From contig JAVLUZ010000019.1 in NCBI GenBank assembly GCA_036768485.1, positions 588,889 to 652,888 of the forward strand: a DNA stretch of 64,000 bases, in the 5' to 3' direction. A model generated the notes under the pieces. That model saw only the letters and a list, made by a program, of their open reading frames with translations. It made no database searches and was not told the DNA's origin. Shown here in pieces: positions 42,468 through 55,538 of this stretch; within the stretch, counting starts at the first letter, position 1, and the number at the start of each line of letters is the position of its first letter. The translations under genes and the position numbers were made by a program. Source of the stretch: Mermis nigrescens. Taxonomy: Eukaryota > Nematoda > Enoplea > Mermithida > Mermithidae.

Positions 42468-43046
42468 CATGCGTGGGCAGCACCAAAATTCTGGAGGGTT
42501 GCAAGATTTTTCAATGGTCAAAAATGACCTTGAAAATGGTGGTATGCACACCTGGGCGTAGGGGGGGTATACACCACACCTGGGCGTGGGGGGTTTGGGG
42601 GTATGCACCCCCAGAAATCAAAATTCCCCCTTCCAGAAATCAAAATACCCCACCCCCAGAATTCAATTTTTGAATTTTTTTCCGTTTTTTCCGCAATTTT
42701 TTGATGCCAATGGATAGTGCTTGATGAGAAACGTCGCAAAATGGTGTTTTTATCGCCATACCACCATTTTTAAGGCCATTTTTTGACCTTCAAAAAATCT
42801 TGCACCCCCCAGAATTTTCTTGCTGCCCATGTATGGTATGCACCCCCGAGAAATCAAAATACCCCCCTGAACCCAAAATATCCCTACAGAATTTGATTTT
42901 TAAACTTTTTTGTTTTTCCGCAATTTTTTATGCCAATAGATAGTGCTCGATGAGAAACGTCGCAAAATGGTGTTTTTATCGCCATACCACCATTTTTAAG
43001 GCCATTTTTTGACCTTTAAAAAATCTTGCACCCCTCAGCACACCTG
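42468..43046. mobile_element. Cluster of nested and abutting family A MITEs
   Basis: A plus-strand start (CATGCGTGGGCAGC) is cut after about 80 bp by reverse-oriented copies beginning CACACCTGGGCGTGG. At least three partial or complete copies follow one another. Exact nesting order was not resolved. Confidence 0.75.
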
Positions 43047-43189
43047 GGCAATACCCTGTTTCAGCCTCAACCGGGAACAGGCTGGACCAATCCCGGAACA
43101 GGCTGAAGGGTCCCCGGGTTGAGGGATATGTTTTGTACAGGGACAAAACTGACGCATTATTTCGTGGTTGAGAGCAACCAATCATTATG

Positions 43190-44560
43190 TAAGATCAGCC
43201 AACCCATTTCTGGAGTCAGCCAACGTGTTTTTGGAACCATCCCATTTTTTGAAGCTAGCCAACCTGTTTTTAGGATCAGCCAACCCATTTTTAGAACCAG
43301 CCAACCCATTTTTGGAATCAGCTAACCCATTTTTGAAGCCGCCAGCCAACCCATTTTTGGAGCCAGCCAACCCATTTTTGGAACCAGCCAACCTGTTTGT
43401 GGAACCAGCCAACCCATTTTTGGAGCCAGCCAACCCATTTTTGGAACCAGCCAACCCATTTTTGGAGCCAGCCAACCCATTTTTGGAGCCAGCCAACCCA
43501 TTTTTGGAACCAGCCAACCCATTTTTGAAGCCAGCCAACCTGTTTTTGGAACCAGCCAACCCATTTTTGAAGCCAGCCAACCTGTTTGTGGAACCAGCCA
43601 ACCTGTTTTTGGAGCCAGCCAACCCATTTTTGGAACCAACCAACCCGTTTTTGGAACCAGCCAACCCATTTTTGGAGCCAGCCAACCCATTTTTGGGACC
43701 AGCCAACCTGTTTGTGGAACCAGCCAACCCATTTTTGGAACCAGCCAACCCATTTTTGAAGCCAGCCAACCTGTTTTTGGAACCAGCCAACCTGTTTGTG
43801 GAAGCAGCCAACCTGTTTTTGGAGCCAGCCAACCCATTTTCGGAACCAACCAACCTGTTTTTGGAACCAGCCAACCCATTTTTGGAGCCAGCCAACCCAT
43901 TTTTGGAACCAGCCAAGCCAACCCATTTTTGAAGCCAGCCAACCCATTTTTGGAACCAACCAACCTGTTTGTGGAACCAGCCAACCCATTTTTGGAGCCA
44001 GCCAACCAATTTTTGAAGCCAGCCAACCTATTTTTGGAACCAGCCAACCCATTTTTGACGCCAGCCAACCCATTTTTGGAACCAGCCAACCCATTTTTGA
44101 AGCCAGCCAACCTGTTTTTGGAACCAGCCAACCTGTTTGTGGAACCAGCCAACCTGTTTTTGGAACCAGCCAACCCATTTTTGGAGCCAGCCAAACCATT
44201 TTTGGGACCAGCCAACCTGTTTGTGGAACCAGCCAACCCATTTTTGGAACCAGCCAACCCATTTTTGAAGCCAGCCAACTTATTTTTGGAACCAGCCAAC
44301 CCATTTTTGACGCCAGCCGACCTGTTTGTGGAACCAGCCAACCCATTTTTGGAGCCAGCCAACCCATTTTTGGAACCAACCAATTTGTTTGTGGAACCAG
44401 CCAACCCATTCTTGAAGCCAGCCAACCTGTTTTTGGAACCAGCCAACCCATTTTCAAAGCCAGCCAACCTATTTTTGGAACCAGCCAACCCATTTTTGAA
44501 GCCAGCCAACCTGTTTTTGGAACCAGCCAACCCATTTTTGGAGCCAGCCAACCCATTTTT
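43190..44560. repeat. 21-bp satellite, block A1
   Basis: Tandem units of about 21 bp, core AGCCAACCCATTTTTGGAACC, with variants such as AACCTGTTTTTGG and AACCTGTTTGTGG. As 21 is divisible by three and the unit has no stop in several frames, long ORFs exist on both strands (EPANPFL repeats on plus, GWLVPKM or GSKNGLA on minus). These are not taken as genes. Confidence 0.95.
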
Positions 44561-45100
44561 AGACCCCAGCAACTGATTTTCGGACCCCAGTAACGGATTT
44601 TTGACCCCAGCAAGCGATTTATAAGCCCCATAAGCGATTTAGGACCCATCAATCAATTTTTCGAGCTCACTAACGATTTCTAGATCCCGGCAACTGCTTT
44701 TTGGAGCTCACAAACCGATTTCTAGACCTCAGCAACCGATTTTAAGAGCCAACCAACCGGTTTTCAGACCCCAGAAACCGATTTTTATAGCCAACCAACC
44801 AACCAACTTTCAGACCCTAACAACTGATTTTCGGACCCCAATGGCGGATTTAGGAACCCAACAGGCGATTTTTAAGATTTTTAAGCCCAATAAGCGATTT
44901 ATGACCCATCAATCAATTTTTCGAGCTCACAGACCGATTTGTAGACCCCGGAAACCGAATTTTGGAGCTCACCGACCAATTTATAGACCTCAGCAACCGA
45001 TTTTTGGAGCCAACCAACCGGTTTTCAGACCACAGCAACCGATTTTTGGACACCACCAACTGATTTTTTGACCATAGCAATCGATTTTTACACCTCAGCA
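44561..45100. repeat. Related longer-unit repeat, block B1
   Basis: Units built on GACCCCAGCAACCGATTTTTGG and GAGCTCACAAACCGATTTC, about 30 bp, more diverged than the 21-bp block. The block recurs nearly identically 3867 bp downstream (48428). Confidence 0.85.
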
Positions 45101-48100
45101 ACCTGTTTTTGGAACCAGCCAACCCATTTTTGGAGCCAGCCAACCCATTTTTGGGACCAGCCAACCTGTTTGTGGAACCAGCCAACCCATTTTTGGAACC
45201 AGCCAACCCATTTTTGAAGCCAGCCAACCTGTTTTTGGAACCAGCCAACCTGTTTGTGGAAGCAGCCAACCTGTTCTTGGAGCCAGCCAACCCATTTTCG
45301 GAACCAACCAACCTGTTTTTGGAACCAGCCAACCCATTTTTGGAGCCAGCCAACCCATTTTTGGAACCAGCCAAGCCAACCCATTTTTGAAGCCAGCCAA
45401 CCCATTTTTGGAACCAACCAACCTGTTTGTGGAACCAGCCAACCCATTTTTGGAGCCAGCCAACCAATTTTTGAAGCCAGCCAACCTATTTTTGGAACCA
45501 GCCAACCCATTTTTGACGCCAGCCAACCCATTTTTGGAACCAGCCAACCCATTTTTGAAGCCAGCCAACCTGTTTTTGGAACCAGCCAACCTGTTTGTGG
45601 AACCAGCCAACCTGTTTTTGGAACCAGCCAACCCATTTTTGGAGCCAGCCAAACCATTTTTGGGACCAGCCAACCTGTTTGTGGAACCAGCCAACCCATT
45701 TTTGGAACCAGCCAACCCATTTTTGAAGCCAGCCAACTTATTTTTGGAACCAGCCAACCCATTTTTGACGCCAGCCGACCTGTTTGTGGAACCAGCCAAC
45801 CCATTTTTGGAGCCAGCCAACCCATTTTTGGAACCAACCAATTTGTTTGTGGAACCAGCCAACCCATTCTTGAAGCCAGCCAACCTGTTTTTGGAACCAG
45901 CCAACCCATTTTCAAAGCCAGCCAACCTATTTTTGGAACCAGCCAACCCATTTTTGAAGCCAGCCAACCTGTTTTTGGAACCAGTCAACCCATTTTTGGA
46001 GCCAGCCAACCCATTTTTGGAGCCAGTTAACCCATTTTTGGAACCAGCCAACCCATTTTTGAAGCCAGCGAACCTGTTTTTGGAACCAGCCAACCCATTT
46101 TTGAAGCCAGCCAACCTGTTTGTGGAACCAGCCAACCTGTTTTTGGAGCCAGCCAACCCATTTTTGGAACCAACCAACCCATTTTTGGAGCCAGCCAACC
46201 CATTTTTGGGACCAGCCAACCTGTTTGTGGAACCAGCCAACCTGTTTGTGGAACCAGCCAATCCATTTTTGGAACCAGCCAACCCATTTTTGAAGCCAGC
46301 CAACCTGTTTTTGGAACCAGCCAACCTGTTTGTGGAAGCAGCCAACCTGTTCTTGGAGCCAGCCAACCCATTTTCGGAACCAACCAACCTGTTTTTGGAA
46401 CCAGCCAACCCATTTTTGGAGCCAGCCAACCCATTTTTGGAACCAGCCAAGCCAACCCATTTTTGAAGCCAGCCAACCCATTTTTGGAACCAACCAACCT
46501 GTTTGTGGAACCAGCCAACCCATTTTTGGAGCCAGCCAACCAATTTTTGAAGCCAGCCAACCTGTTTTTGGAACCAGCCAACCTGTTTGTGGAAGCAGCC
46601 AACCTGTTCTTGGAGCCAGCCAACCCATTTTCGGAACCAACCAACCTGTTTTTGGAACCAGCCAACCCATTTTTGGAGCCAGCCAACCCATTTTTGGAAC
46701 CAGCCAAGCCAACCCATTTTTGAAGCCAGCCAACCCATTTTTGGAACCAACCAACCTGTTTGTGGAACCAGCCAACCCATTTTTGGAGCCAGCCAACCAA
46801 TTTTTGAAGCCAGCCAACCTATTTTTGGAACCAGCCAACCCATTTTTGACGCCAGCCAACCCATTTTTGGAACCAGCCAACCCATTTTTGAAGCCAGCCA
46901 ACCTGTTTTTGGAACCAGCCAACCTGTTTGTGGAACCAGCCAACCTGTTTTTGGAACCAGCCAACCCATTTTTGGAGCCAGCCAAACCATTTTTGGGACC
47001 AGCCAACCTGTTTGTGGAACCAGCCAACCCATTTTTGGAACCAGCCAACCCATTTTTGAAGCCAGCCAACTTATTTTTGGAACCAGCCAACCCATTTTTG
47101 ACGCCAGCCGACCTGTTTGTGGAACCAGCCAACCCATTTTTGGAGCCAGCCAACCCATTTTTGGAACCAGCCAATTTGTTTGTGGAACCAGCCAACCCAT
47201 TCTTGAAGCCAGCCAACCTGTTTTTGGAACCAGCCAACCCATTTTCGGAGCCAGCCAACCTATTTTTGGAACCAGCCAACCCATTTTTGGAGCCAGCCAA
47301 CCTGTTTTTGGAACCAGCCAACCCATTTTTGGAGCCAGCCAACCCATTTTTGGAGCCAGTTAACCCATTTTTGGAACCAGCCAACCCATTTTTGAAGCCA
47401 GCCAACCTGTTTTTGGAACCAGCCAACCCATTTTTGAAGCCAGCCAACCTGTTTGTGGAACCAGCCAACCTGTTTTTGGAGCCAGCCAACCCATTTTTGG
47501 AACCAACCAACCTGTTTTTGGAACCAGCCAACCCATTTTTGGAGCCAGCCAACCCATTTTTGGGACCAGCCAACCTGTTTGTGGAACCAGCCAACCCATT
47601 TTTGGAACCAGCCAACCCATTTTTGAAGCCAGCCAACCTGTTTTTGGAACCAGCCAACCTGTTTGTGGAAGCAGCCAACCTGTTCTTGGAGCCAGCCAAC
47701 CCATTTTCGGAACCAACCAACCTGTTTTTGGAACCAGCCAACCCATTTTTGGAGCCAGCCAACCCATTTTTGGAACCAGCCAAGCCAACCCATTTTTGAA
47801 GCCAGCCAACCCATTTTTGGAACCAACCAACCTGTTTGTGGAACCAGCCAACCCATTTTTGGAGCCAGCCAACCCATTTTTGAAGCCAGCCAACCTATTT
47901 TTGGAACCAGCCAACCCATTTTTGACGCCAGCCAACCCATTTTTGGAACCAGCCAACCCATTTTTGAAGCCAGCCAACCTGTTTTTGGAACCAGCCAACC
48001 TGTTTGTGGAACCAGCCAACCTGTTTTTGGAACCAGCCAACCCATTTTTGGAGCCAGCCAAACCATTTTTGGGACCAGCCAACCTGTTTGTGGAACCAGC

Positions 48101-48427
48101 CAACCCATTTTTGGAACCAGCCAACCCATTTTTGAAGCCAGCCAACCTATTTTTGGAACCAGCCAACCCATTTTTGACGCCAGCCAACCTGTTTGTGGAA
48201 CCAGCCAACCCATTTTTGGAGCCAGCCAACCCATTTTTGGAACCAACCAATTTGTTTGTGGAACCAGCCAACCCATTCTTGAAGCCAGCCAACCTGTTTT
48301 TGGAACCAGCCAACCCATTTTCAAAGCCAGCCAACCTATTTTTGGAACCAGCCAACCCATTTTTGAAGCCAGCCAACCTGTTTTTGGAACCAGCCAACCC
48401 ATTTTTGGAGCCAGCCAACCCATTTTT
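45101..48427. repeat. 21-bp satellite, block A2, with higher-order units
   Basis: Same 21-bp unit as block A1. The marker GTGGAAGCAGCCAACCTG occurs at about 43796 (A1), 45254, 46330, 46587 and 47663, spacings 1458, 1076, 257 and 1076. A five-base insertion giving AGCCAAGCCAACCC follows each marker by about 115 bp and shifts the register. ORFs up to about 750 codons are a by-product. Confidence 0.95.
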
Positions 48428-49275
48428 AGACCCCAGCAACTGATTTTCGGACCCCAGTAACGGATTTATGACCCCAGCAAGCGATTTATAAGCCCAATAA
48501 GCGATTTAGGACCCATCAATCAATTTTTCGAGCTCACTAACGATTTCTAGATCCCGGAAACTGCTTTTTGGAGCTCACAAACCGATTTCTAGACCTCAGC
48601 AACCGATTTTAAGAGCCAACCAACCGGTTTTCAGACCCCAGAAACCGATTTTTATAGCCAACCAACCAACCAAATTTCAGACCCTAACAACTGATTTTCG
48701 GACCCCAATGACGGATTTAGGAACCCAACAGGCGATTTTTAAGATTTTTAAGCCCAATAAGCGATTTATGAACCCATCAATCAATTTTTCGAGCTCACAG
48801 ACCGATTTGTAGACCCCGGAAACCGAATTTTGGAGCTCACCGACCAATTTATAGACCTCAGCAACCGATTTTTGGAGCCAACCAACCGGTTTTCAGACCA
48901 CAGCAACCGATTTTTGGACACCACCAACTGATTTTTTGACCATAGCAATCGATTTTTACACCTCAGCAACCGATTTTTGGAGCCCAGCAGCTGGTTTTTA
49001 GACCCCAGCAACCGATTTTCAACCCCACTAACTGATTTTTGGAGCCCAGCAACTGATTTAGGACCCCAGCAACCGATTTTCGGAGCCAAGAACTGATTTT
49101 AAGACCCCAGCAACCTATTTCCGGATCCCACCAACTGATTTTTTGACCCCAGCAATCGATTTTGAGACCTCGGCAACCGATTTTTGGGGTCCAGCAACCG
49201 ATTTTTGGAGCTCAGCAATCATTTTTAGATCCCAACAACCGATTATCAAATCCCGACAACCGAATCGGTTACTGG
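48428..49275. repeat. Longer-unit repeat, block B2
   Basis: Begins as a near-identical copy of block B1 and continues further, to about 49275, in CCCAGCAACCGATTTTTGGAG units that become progressively diverged. Confidence 0.85.
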
Positions 49276-49489
49276 GCTCTCTAAAAATCGGTACGTAAGT
49301 AATGCATAATTCAGAGATTATACTTAAGTAGGTAATGCCAAATTTAGAGAAAATAATAATTCGTCAGATCAAAATAAAACACATGATGTATTTTTGTGAT
49401 CTTCTACACATCGATGTATTCAAAATACATACATACTTGTCTGTCCACCTGTTTTATGTGTAAAGAAACGCTAGTCTTTTATACATACA

Positions 49490-50400
49490 TTACTTGTTAT
49501 TGATGTTTAGGCCGCGCTGAATTCGGACAATTTTTGTAATGCAAAATTGCGTTTCAAAAAGGTGGAATCTCAAAATTTTCCAGCGCTTCACGCCAAATAG
49601 ATTTAATTTTATTACTTGTTATTGACGCTTAAGCCGCGCCAAATTCGGACGATTTTTCTAATGGAAAATTGCGTTTCACAAAGGTTAAATTTCAAAATTT
49701 TCCGGCGCATCGCGCTGAATTCGGATAATTTTTGTTATGCAAAATTGTGTTTCAAAAAGGTGGAATCTCAAAATTTTCCAGCGCTTCACGCCAAATAGAT
49801 TTAACTTTATTACTTGTTATTGATGCTTAAGCCGCGTCAAATTTGGACAATTCTTTTGTAACGCAAAATTGCGTTTCACAAAGGTTAAATTTCAAAATTT
49901 TCTGGCGCTTCGCGCCGAATTCGGATAATTTTTGTTATACAAAATTGCGTTTCAAAAAGGTGAAATCTCAAAATTTTCCGGCGCTTCGCGCCAAATTGAT
50001 TTAATTTTATTACTTGTTATTGATGCTTAAGCCGCGCCAAATTTGGACAATCTTTGTAATGCAAAATTGCGTTTCACAAAGGTTAAATTTCAAATTTGGA
50101 CAATCTTTGTAATGCGAAATTGCGTTTCACAAAGGTTAAATTTCAAATTATCCGGCGCTTCGCGCCGAATCCGGACAAGTTTTTTAATGCAAAATTGCGT
50201 CTCAAAAAAGTGAAATCTCAAAATTTTCCGGCGCTTAGCGCCGAATGGATTTAATTTTATTACTTGTTATTGATGCTTAAGCCGCGCTAAATTCGGACAT
50301 TTTTTGTAATGCAAAATTGCATTTCACAAAGGTTAAATCTCAAAATTTTCCGGCGCTTCGCGCCGAATTGATTTAATTGCATTATTCGTTATTGATGTCT
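49490..50400. repeat. Tandem array with GGCGCTTCGCGCC hairpins
   Basis: Units of about 90 and 190 bp containing TTATTACTTGTTATTGATGC, AAGCCGCGCCAAATT, ATGCAAAATTGCGTTTCA, AAGGTTAAATTTCAAAATT and CCGGCGCTTCGCGCC. The block TTACTTGTTATTGA recurs at about 49490, 49613, 49811, 50009 and 50258. The hairpin appears about nine times with base variants. Confidence 0.85.
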
Positions 50401-51261
50401 AGAGGTTGCGCTGAATTATGACAATTTTCGTGCATTTCAAGCAGGATTTATATTTGAAATGAAAACGTACGAGTATATACTATTTGACGACATGAAAATG
50501 AGGAACTCCGTAGAAGTTTTATTTTTACACAATGGATTGCCTAAAAAATAAGCATATTAAAGGCGGTAAATGTCTCTTCAAGATTAAAGGTCAATTGTTA
50601 CTAAAGTAATGGGTTTTTAAACATAATTGCTAGGCAAATCATCGATTGCACTATTTTTTTACACCATACTAATTTTGACACACCATTAATTATGTCGCGC
50701 GAGAAGTAGTGCGACTTCGCGTGAAATTATGAATGGAGTTTGCGTGGAAGCAAGACTAACATGTTAAAAATTCAACCACTTTTCTGACCTAGGCAACCAA
50801 CTAAAAAATTGAGCTCCGGTACCAGCCGAGACTTTAAGGCTTGCCCAGCTATGCTCATAATCAACTGAAGCTTGAGTTCTTTGATAGGCTGAATTGATAT
50901 GTTCATATTTAATTTTATGTAATGAATCTTGGCAAGGCTATGTTTTTGGGGAGAGAGCAGAAGTCGTCCCATTGGCTGATAAAAAATTTTGGAAGGTAAA
51001 ATAGCATGTGGTAAGACAAAGAATTGCATGATTATGTCATAGAAATTTTCGGCGCTTAGCGCTATATGAAAGATTTTCTACGAATTTCACCATTTCAATA
51101 ATTAGAACGTCAGATTTTTATTATCCTAATAAAACACGTTGAAAAAAACAAGAAATGCTGTTTGCAAGCTATCCCAGCAAGTATTCGAGATAAAGACCGA
51201 GTTTATTCTAGGCCGGCCCCTTCCCATTCTTAAGCTGCTGATGAATGAATACAGACCTGAC
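50401..51261. other. Intergenic, no gene seen
   Basis: No recognisable coding region. One GGCGCTTAGCGC variant hairpin near 51048. Confidence 0.5.
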
Positions 51262-51668
51262 CATACATGATCTTGCAGGGGTTTGGGTGGGGTATTCACC
51301 CCCGCAAAATATTTTTTACCCCACCAGATTTGTCGATTTTTTAGAAGTTTTCAGAAGTTTCCGAAATTTTCCCTAAAATTGGCATAAAAAGTGCTTTTAT
51401 AAGCGTTTTTAGCCATCTATTTGCTCAAAATTGTCAAATTGTCAACGCTTTGCTTCATATTATTATGTTTTCACCTGAATATTGTTCACTTTTTTCGACT
51501 TTTTTGATTTTTTTAAAAAATTTCTTCATGTTTTTATGCACTAGAAAGATGAAGCATCGTCTAAAACGTCAAAAAACGATGTTTTCGACGCGTTACCATC
51601 GATTTTCGGCCCAAAATAGGTGCTTTAAAATTTCATTCCCCACAGAATTTGCATGCTGTACATGTCTG
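51262..51668. mobile_element. Family D element with TSD
   Basis: From CATACATGATCTTGCAGGGG to GCATGCTGTACATGTCTG; 8-bp TSD GACCTGAC (51254-51261 and 51669-51676). Shares TTTTTAGCCATCTATTTGC and ATGCACTAGAAAGATGAAGC with 20340-20690. Confidence 0.75.
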
Positions 51669-52459
51669 GACCTGACTGTTGGACAACAATTAAATATTAA
51701 AAATCATCAAGGACAGCACTGTCGTTAGTATAATTAGTAGACACAAACGTACCCGCATGTGATCGTTTGATCAAGTTTCGTAAATGTGCAAAAAGTTTTT
51801 AGCTCAGTTGATGGTGGAATATCGTATTCATAATCGTTAGCTGATTGAACAGCTCTTTTTCCAATATTTATTAATATTATCATTACGATCTTCCTCCACA
51901 TATTTCTGTAAAATGAAATTTCTAATAAAGTTATGGGAAAATCAATAATTAATGACGTTTTTTATAGAAATATTCGATAATCAAAAATTCATTCGGGCAT
52001 CTTAAATATATAGGTACGTAAAATAACTTTAGGCGCAACTAGCAAGTATGCATTAACAGTAAAAGCGTTCAGTCAATGCGAATTTCCTTAGTATAATTCC
52101 TAGGTCCAACGGAGACTTGCATTTATACGCTCAATTATAGAGCGCCTTATCTTGTAGCAAGAGCGAAGTAAGCAATTTTTGAAAATCACCGAGACGCCGT
52201 ACCCCATTAAATATAAGCAGATGCTTTATGCTTCTTCTAACGTCTGTTTCCCTTCCAATGAAGGTTCAAAGAGCGCCATGCCACATCTTGCAGCAAAGTC
52301 GAGGGTAGTGAATTCATAAATAGCCTAGAAGCTAATTGAGATGAGTAGCACGAGCAATACAAAAATAGGTTACTCGCAATTTAGTATCTCTTCAATAATT
52401 TGGTCGAAATTTTACAACTATTTTGATGCGGCAGACCGTTGGCCGTAGCCCAGGCTTAA

Positions 52460-52710
52460 TAATAATAATAATAATCTTTATTCAGATAAAACGTCGCAAG
52501 GTGAAATACAGAAGATAGCGAATATAAAAACACGAATTATCATGGACACACAGGCAAATAAAGCATTGTTGTTTTTCAAAGAGCGAGTTTCTTTTACAAT
52601 ATAATATCTATAAATAATGAAACAGCTGCACTTGGAGTCATATTTGTATTTTTGCCACACGGTTCTACGCGTTCGATTAAAAGACTTCTTTTTTGCTGCT
52701 GCTAACACAA
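52460..52710 (-). mobile_element. Possible 3' end of a non-LTR retroelement
   Basis: On the minus strand the sequence ends TCTGAATAAAGATTATTATT, followed by more ATT units. A terminal short-unit tail after an AATAAA-like signal is common for LINE or LINE-dependent SINE 3' ends. A 76-codon ORF precedes it, but I recognise no reverse transcriptase motif in it. Confidence 0.4.
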
Positions 52711-52959
52711 ATTAATCTACACTGATCTCATGCATGAGGCAATTATCTATTAAGACAAAATTATAAATTTCAACTCTATTTTCACAATGTGAAATAAGCA
52801 TGCATTTTTTAACTGTTATTTAGATGACTACAAAAAAACATTTAAAGTGGGGTAAAAAACTAATCAAAATATTATAGGTACAAATTTCAATGATTACTAG
52901 GCAACCTTTTTCGGAAAGTTGCCAACCAACCTAAAAATGGCTTGCCGGAATAGGCTGAA

Positions 52960-53140
52960 GGTCCGGCCATTGCCCAGGTATGCCCCTCAGAATTTCGGTG
53001 CTGCCCACGTATGGTGGTATTCAAAAAATTGCGAGAAAAACAAAAAAAAATTTAAAAACTGAATTCTGGGGTGGGGGTATTCGGCTTTCTGAGGGGGTTG
53101 CATACCTCCCCAAACCCCCACGCTCAGATGTGGCTCTGAT
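52960..53140 (+). mobile_element. Family A MITE, internally deleted
   Basis: Has GCTGCCCACGTATGGTGGTA, then AAAAATTGCGAGAAAAAC and CCCCCACGCTCAGATGTGG; the central part is missing or rearranged. Confidence 0.65.
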
Positions 53141-53540
53141 TTGTATAAAACAACCGAAAAAAATCGAAAACCTGACATTATTATGTGACTAAAGTCAAAA
53201 GTGCGTTCGCATGAAAATATGAGAACGGGAAAGAGACACAGTCAACCTTACGTAGCAACTAAAAGCGGAATAATTATTGCACTTTTGATCAAATTTTCGC
53301 CAGCAACTATCACACTATGCAAATCTTAATGCTTTAAATTCAAATGCATGGCATTCATTACGTTGCACTTAGTAAACACGTTAACGTTATTTATATGTTG
53401 ATTTCGTTAGGAACTATTTATGCACATAATTTATATAGTAATAAAATTTACATATGTGTTGTTTCGTACCAGGTTTTAAATTTACAGTGTAAAGCAATAG
53501 AACCGTGTTTTACTAATACCTCAAAATTATTCTAAACAAG

Positions 53541-53765
53541 CATAGGTGGGCAGCACCAAAATTCTGGAGGGGAAGAGGGTTGCAAGATTCTTCAAAGGTC
53601 ACAAATGGTCTTAAATATGGTGGTATGGCGAAAAAATATCATTTTTCAAAGTTTCTCACCGAGCACTATCCACTGGCATCAAAAATTTGCGGAAAAATTT
53701 TCTGGGGGTATTCTGCCTTCTGGGGGGGGGTTATATCCCAAACCCCTCCCCCCGGCCCACGTGTA
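53541..53765 (+). mobile_element. Family A hAT-like MITE
   Basis: A 225-bp copy from CATAGGTGGGCAGC to CCCACGTGTA, with perfect 8-bp TSD TAAACAAG (53533-53540 and 53766-53773). Confidence 0.9.
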
Positions 53766-53929
53766 TAAACAAGCAGCTTGACCAGTTGCGAAAATTAATG
53801 GGGTGGGGTCTTACACAGATATCTACACCTATGTATACAAACCAAATACGCTTTTTTCATGAGAGGTCTCACTTAAGACAAATTTCGTATCCAGCCTTAC
53901 AATTTATGTCAAACTTATTACAATGAAAA

Positions 53930-55180
53930 AACTTCTCTGAGCAATGACCACAAACAAATATGCACGTGGGCAGCGCTTGGCGGTCTGGATCCCTCAAGAT
54001 AGAAAATTTTCTGGGGGAAATGGGGCAAAATAAGCCAAAAATGCACGAAAATAGAAAATTTTCTGCAAAAGTGCTTAAAATTAATCAAAAATTGTGGAAT
54101 AACGTAGTTTTTTAATACTATTTTAGTATTTGTATCAGTTTTGAGGTCATTTTGGCCCAAAAACGCACTAACTGATCCATAGACCGGCTAAGCCCCAGAT
54201 CCGTCTGCTGTTTACATATGATCGCAATCATGCATGCAAAGTCAAAATTCTAATGGCACTTGGGTCCAGAAATTCTAATGTCAAAAAAGGTAAATTTCAT
54301 CCCTCCCCACCAGTACGTATTCTTCAAGTTTGACCTTATTTTTTGGCATTTTTAGTTTTTTAAAAACTGAGAGCTCCCTTCTTATTAGGATTGATGTAAA
54401 TTCTATTCTTGAGAGCAGAAAAACGCTGGAAGTAAGGTCAAAATTTAAGGAAAAAACAGCGAAGGAATAAATTGTTGTAGAAGTTATTCTCATCAGGTTC
54501 TACCAATCGATCAATCGACTCGAAAAATCGCAAACAAATGAGAAACTTTTCAATATTGGACACTCGGGCTTTTCTGGTTTCATGGATCTTAACACTCAAG
54601 CCTCAAACCGTCAAATCATCAAATGCAAATAGTAAAAACTTGCTCATACTTAATTTACCGTAGACGTATTGACTGAAATAAGCGGCGATAAAGAGAAGAA
54701 TTAATAAAAAAACCGGTTTTATTATGGTTAACGAAATCAAAAGCCTCAAATCGAGTGAGGGAGGACTTCTGAACGTCACGCAAAAGATGAAAACCGGCTT
54801 TTTACGCGCTAAAAAATTAAATGAGCAGAATAAAAGCAATACGAGTAACTGTTAAAAACACGTAGTTACCTACATAATTTTACTTTACTCGTCTTAAGTA
54901 AAAAGTCAAAAAGTTATGTTATTAGTTAAAAAAACTGAAATTATCATTGAAAGCATTATTACAAAGTTCATCCCTAATCATTATTTAAGCTATATGGAAG
55001 TATAAGGTTGAGCTCCAGTAATATGGTAAACTTCCGACCCTGTGTTCAACTCTGGCTACACAACGTGGTTTAATTGTGTGCCTACGTCACAAATGTACAT
55101 ACAACTTTAAAAGTATTTTTAGGTAAACATTGATAACGCAAATTTTTCGTCGACTAATCAATCCAACTTTGGTTAATCAC
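53930..55180. other. Intergenic, no gene seen
   Basis: A CACGTGGGCAGCGC-led repeat fragment at about 53958-54220; otherwise no feature. Confidence 0.45.
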
Positions 55181-55538
55181 TATGGGCCGTATTCACAAAG
55201 GCGATTTAGCTTTAATCGATTTAAGGTCTTGAATCGATTATACTAAATCGAGATTTAAATCGGTTTAAGGCAACGACGATTTAAGGATAAATCGTATTTA
55301 CAAAGGCGATTTAACAATATTTTAACTAAATCGACTTAAAGTGTATAAAAAATACTGTCTGCATAACAAGAGATAATGAAGGAACAAACAAAAAAAATAT
55401 GTACACAGGTAATTTTGAAAGGTTTTCCGTATTGTCTTCTTGACATTTTGCATTATAAAGTGGAAAAATTTGCGTCTAGAGTGATACTTTTGATGGTTAC
55501 TGCTGATTTACGTATCCACTTCCACAAACGAATTCAAT

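Noticed and set aside
43190..48427. CRISPR-like array of short regular repeats
   Set aside because: Units are contiguous with no unique spacers, no cas genes are present, and the genome is eukaryotic.
43168..48460. More than a dozen long ORFs (up to about 750 codons) on both strands
   Set aside because: They are all frames of one stop-free 21-bp satellite; overlapping ORFs on both strands and frame breaks at register shifts are not gene-like.
52478..52708. Reverse transcriptase fragment
   Set aside because: The ATT tail suggests a retroelement end, but no RT or endonuclease motif is visible, so no CDS is claimed.
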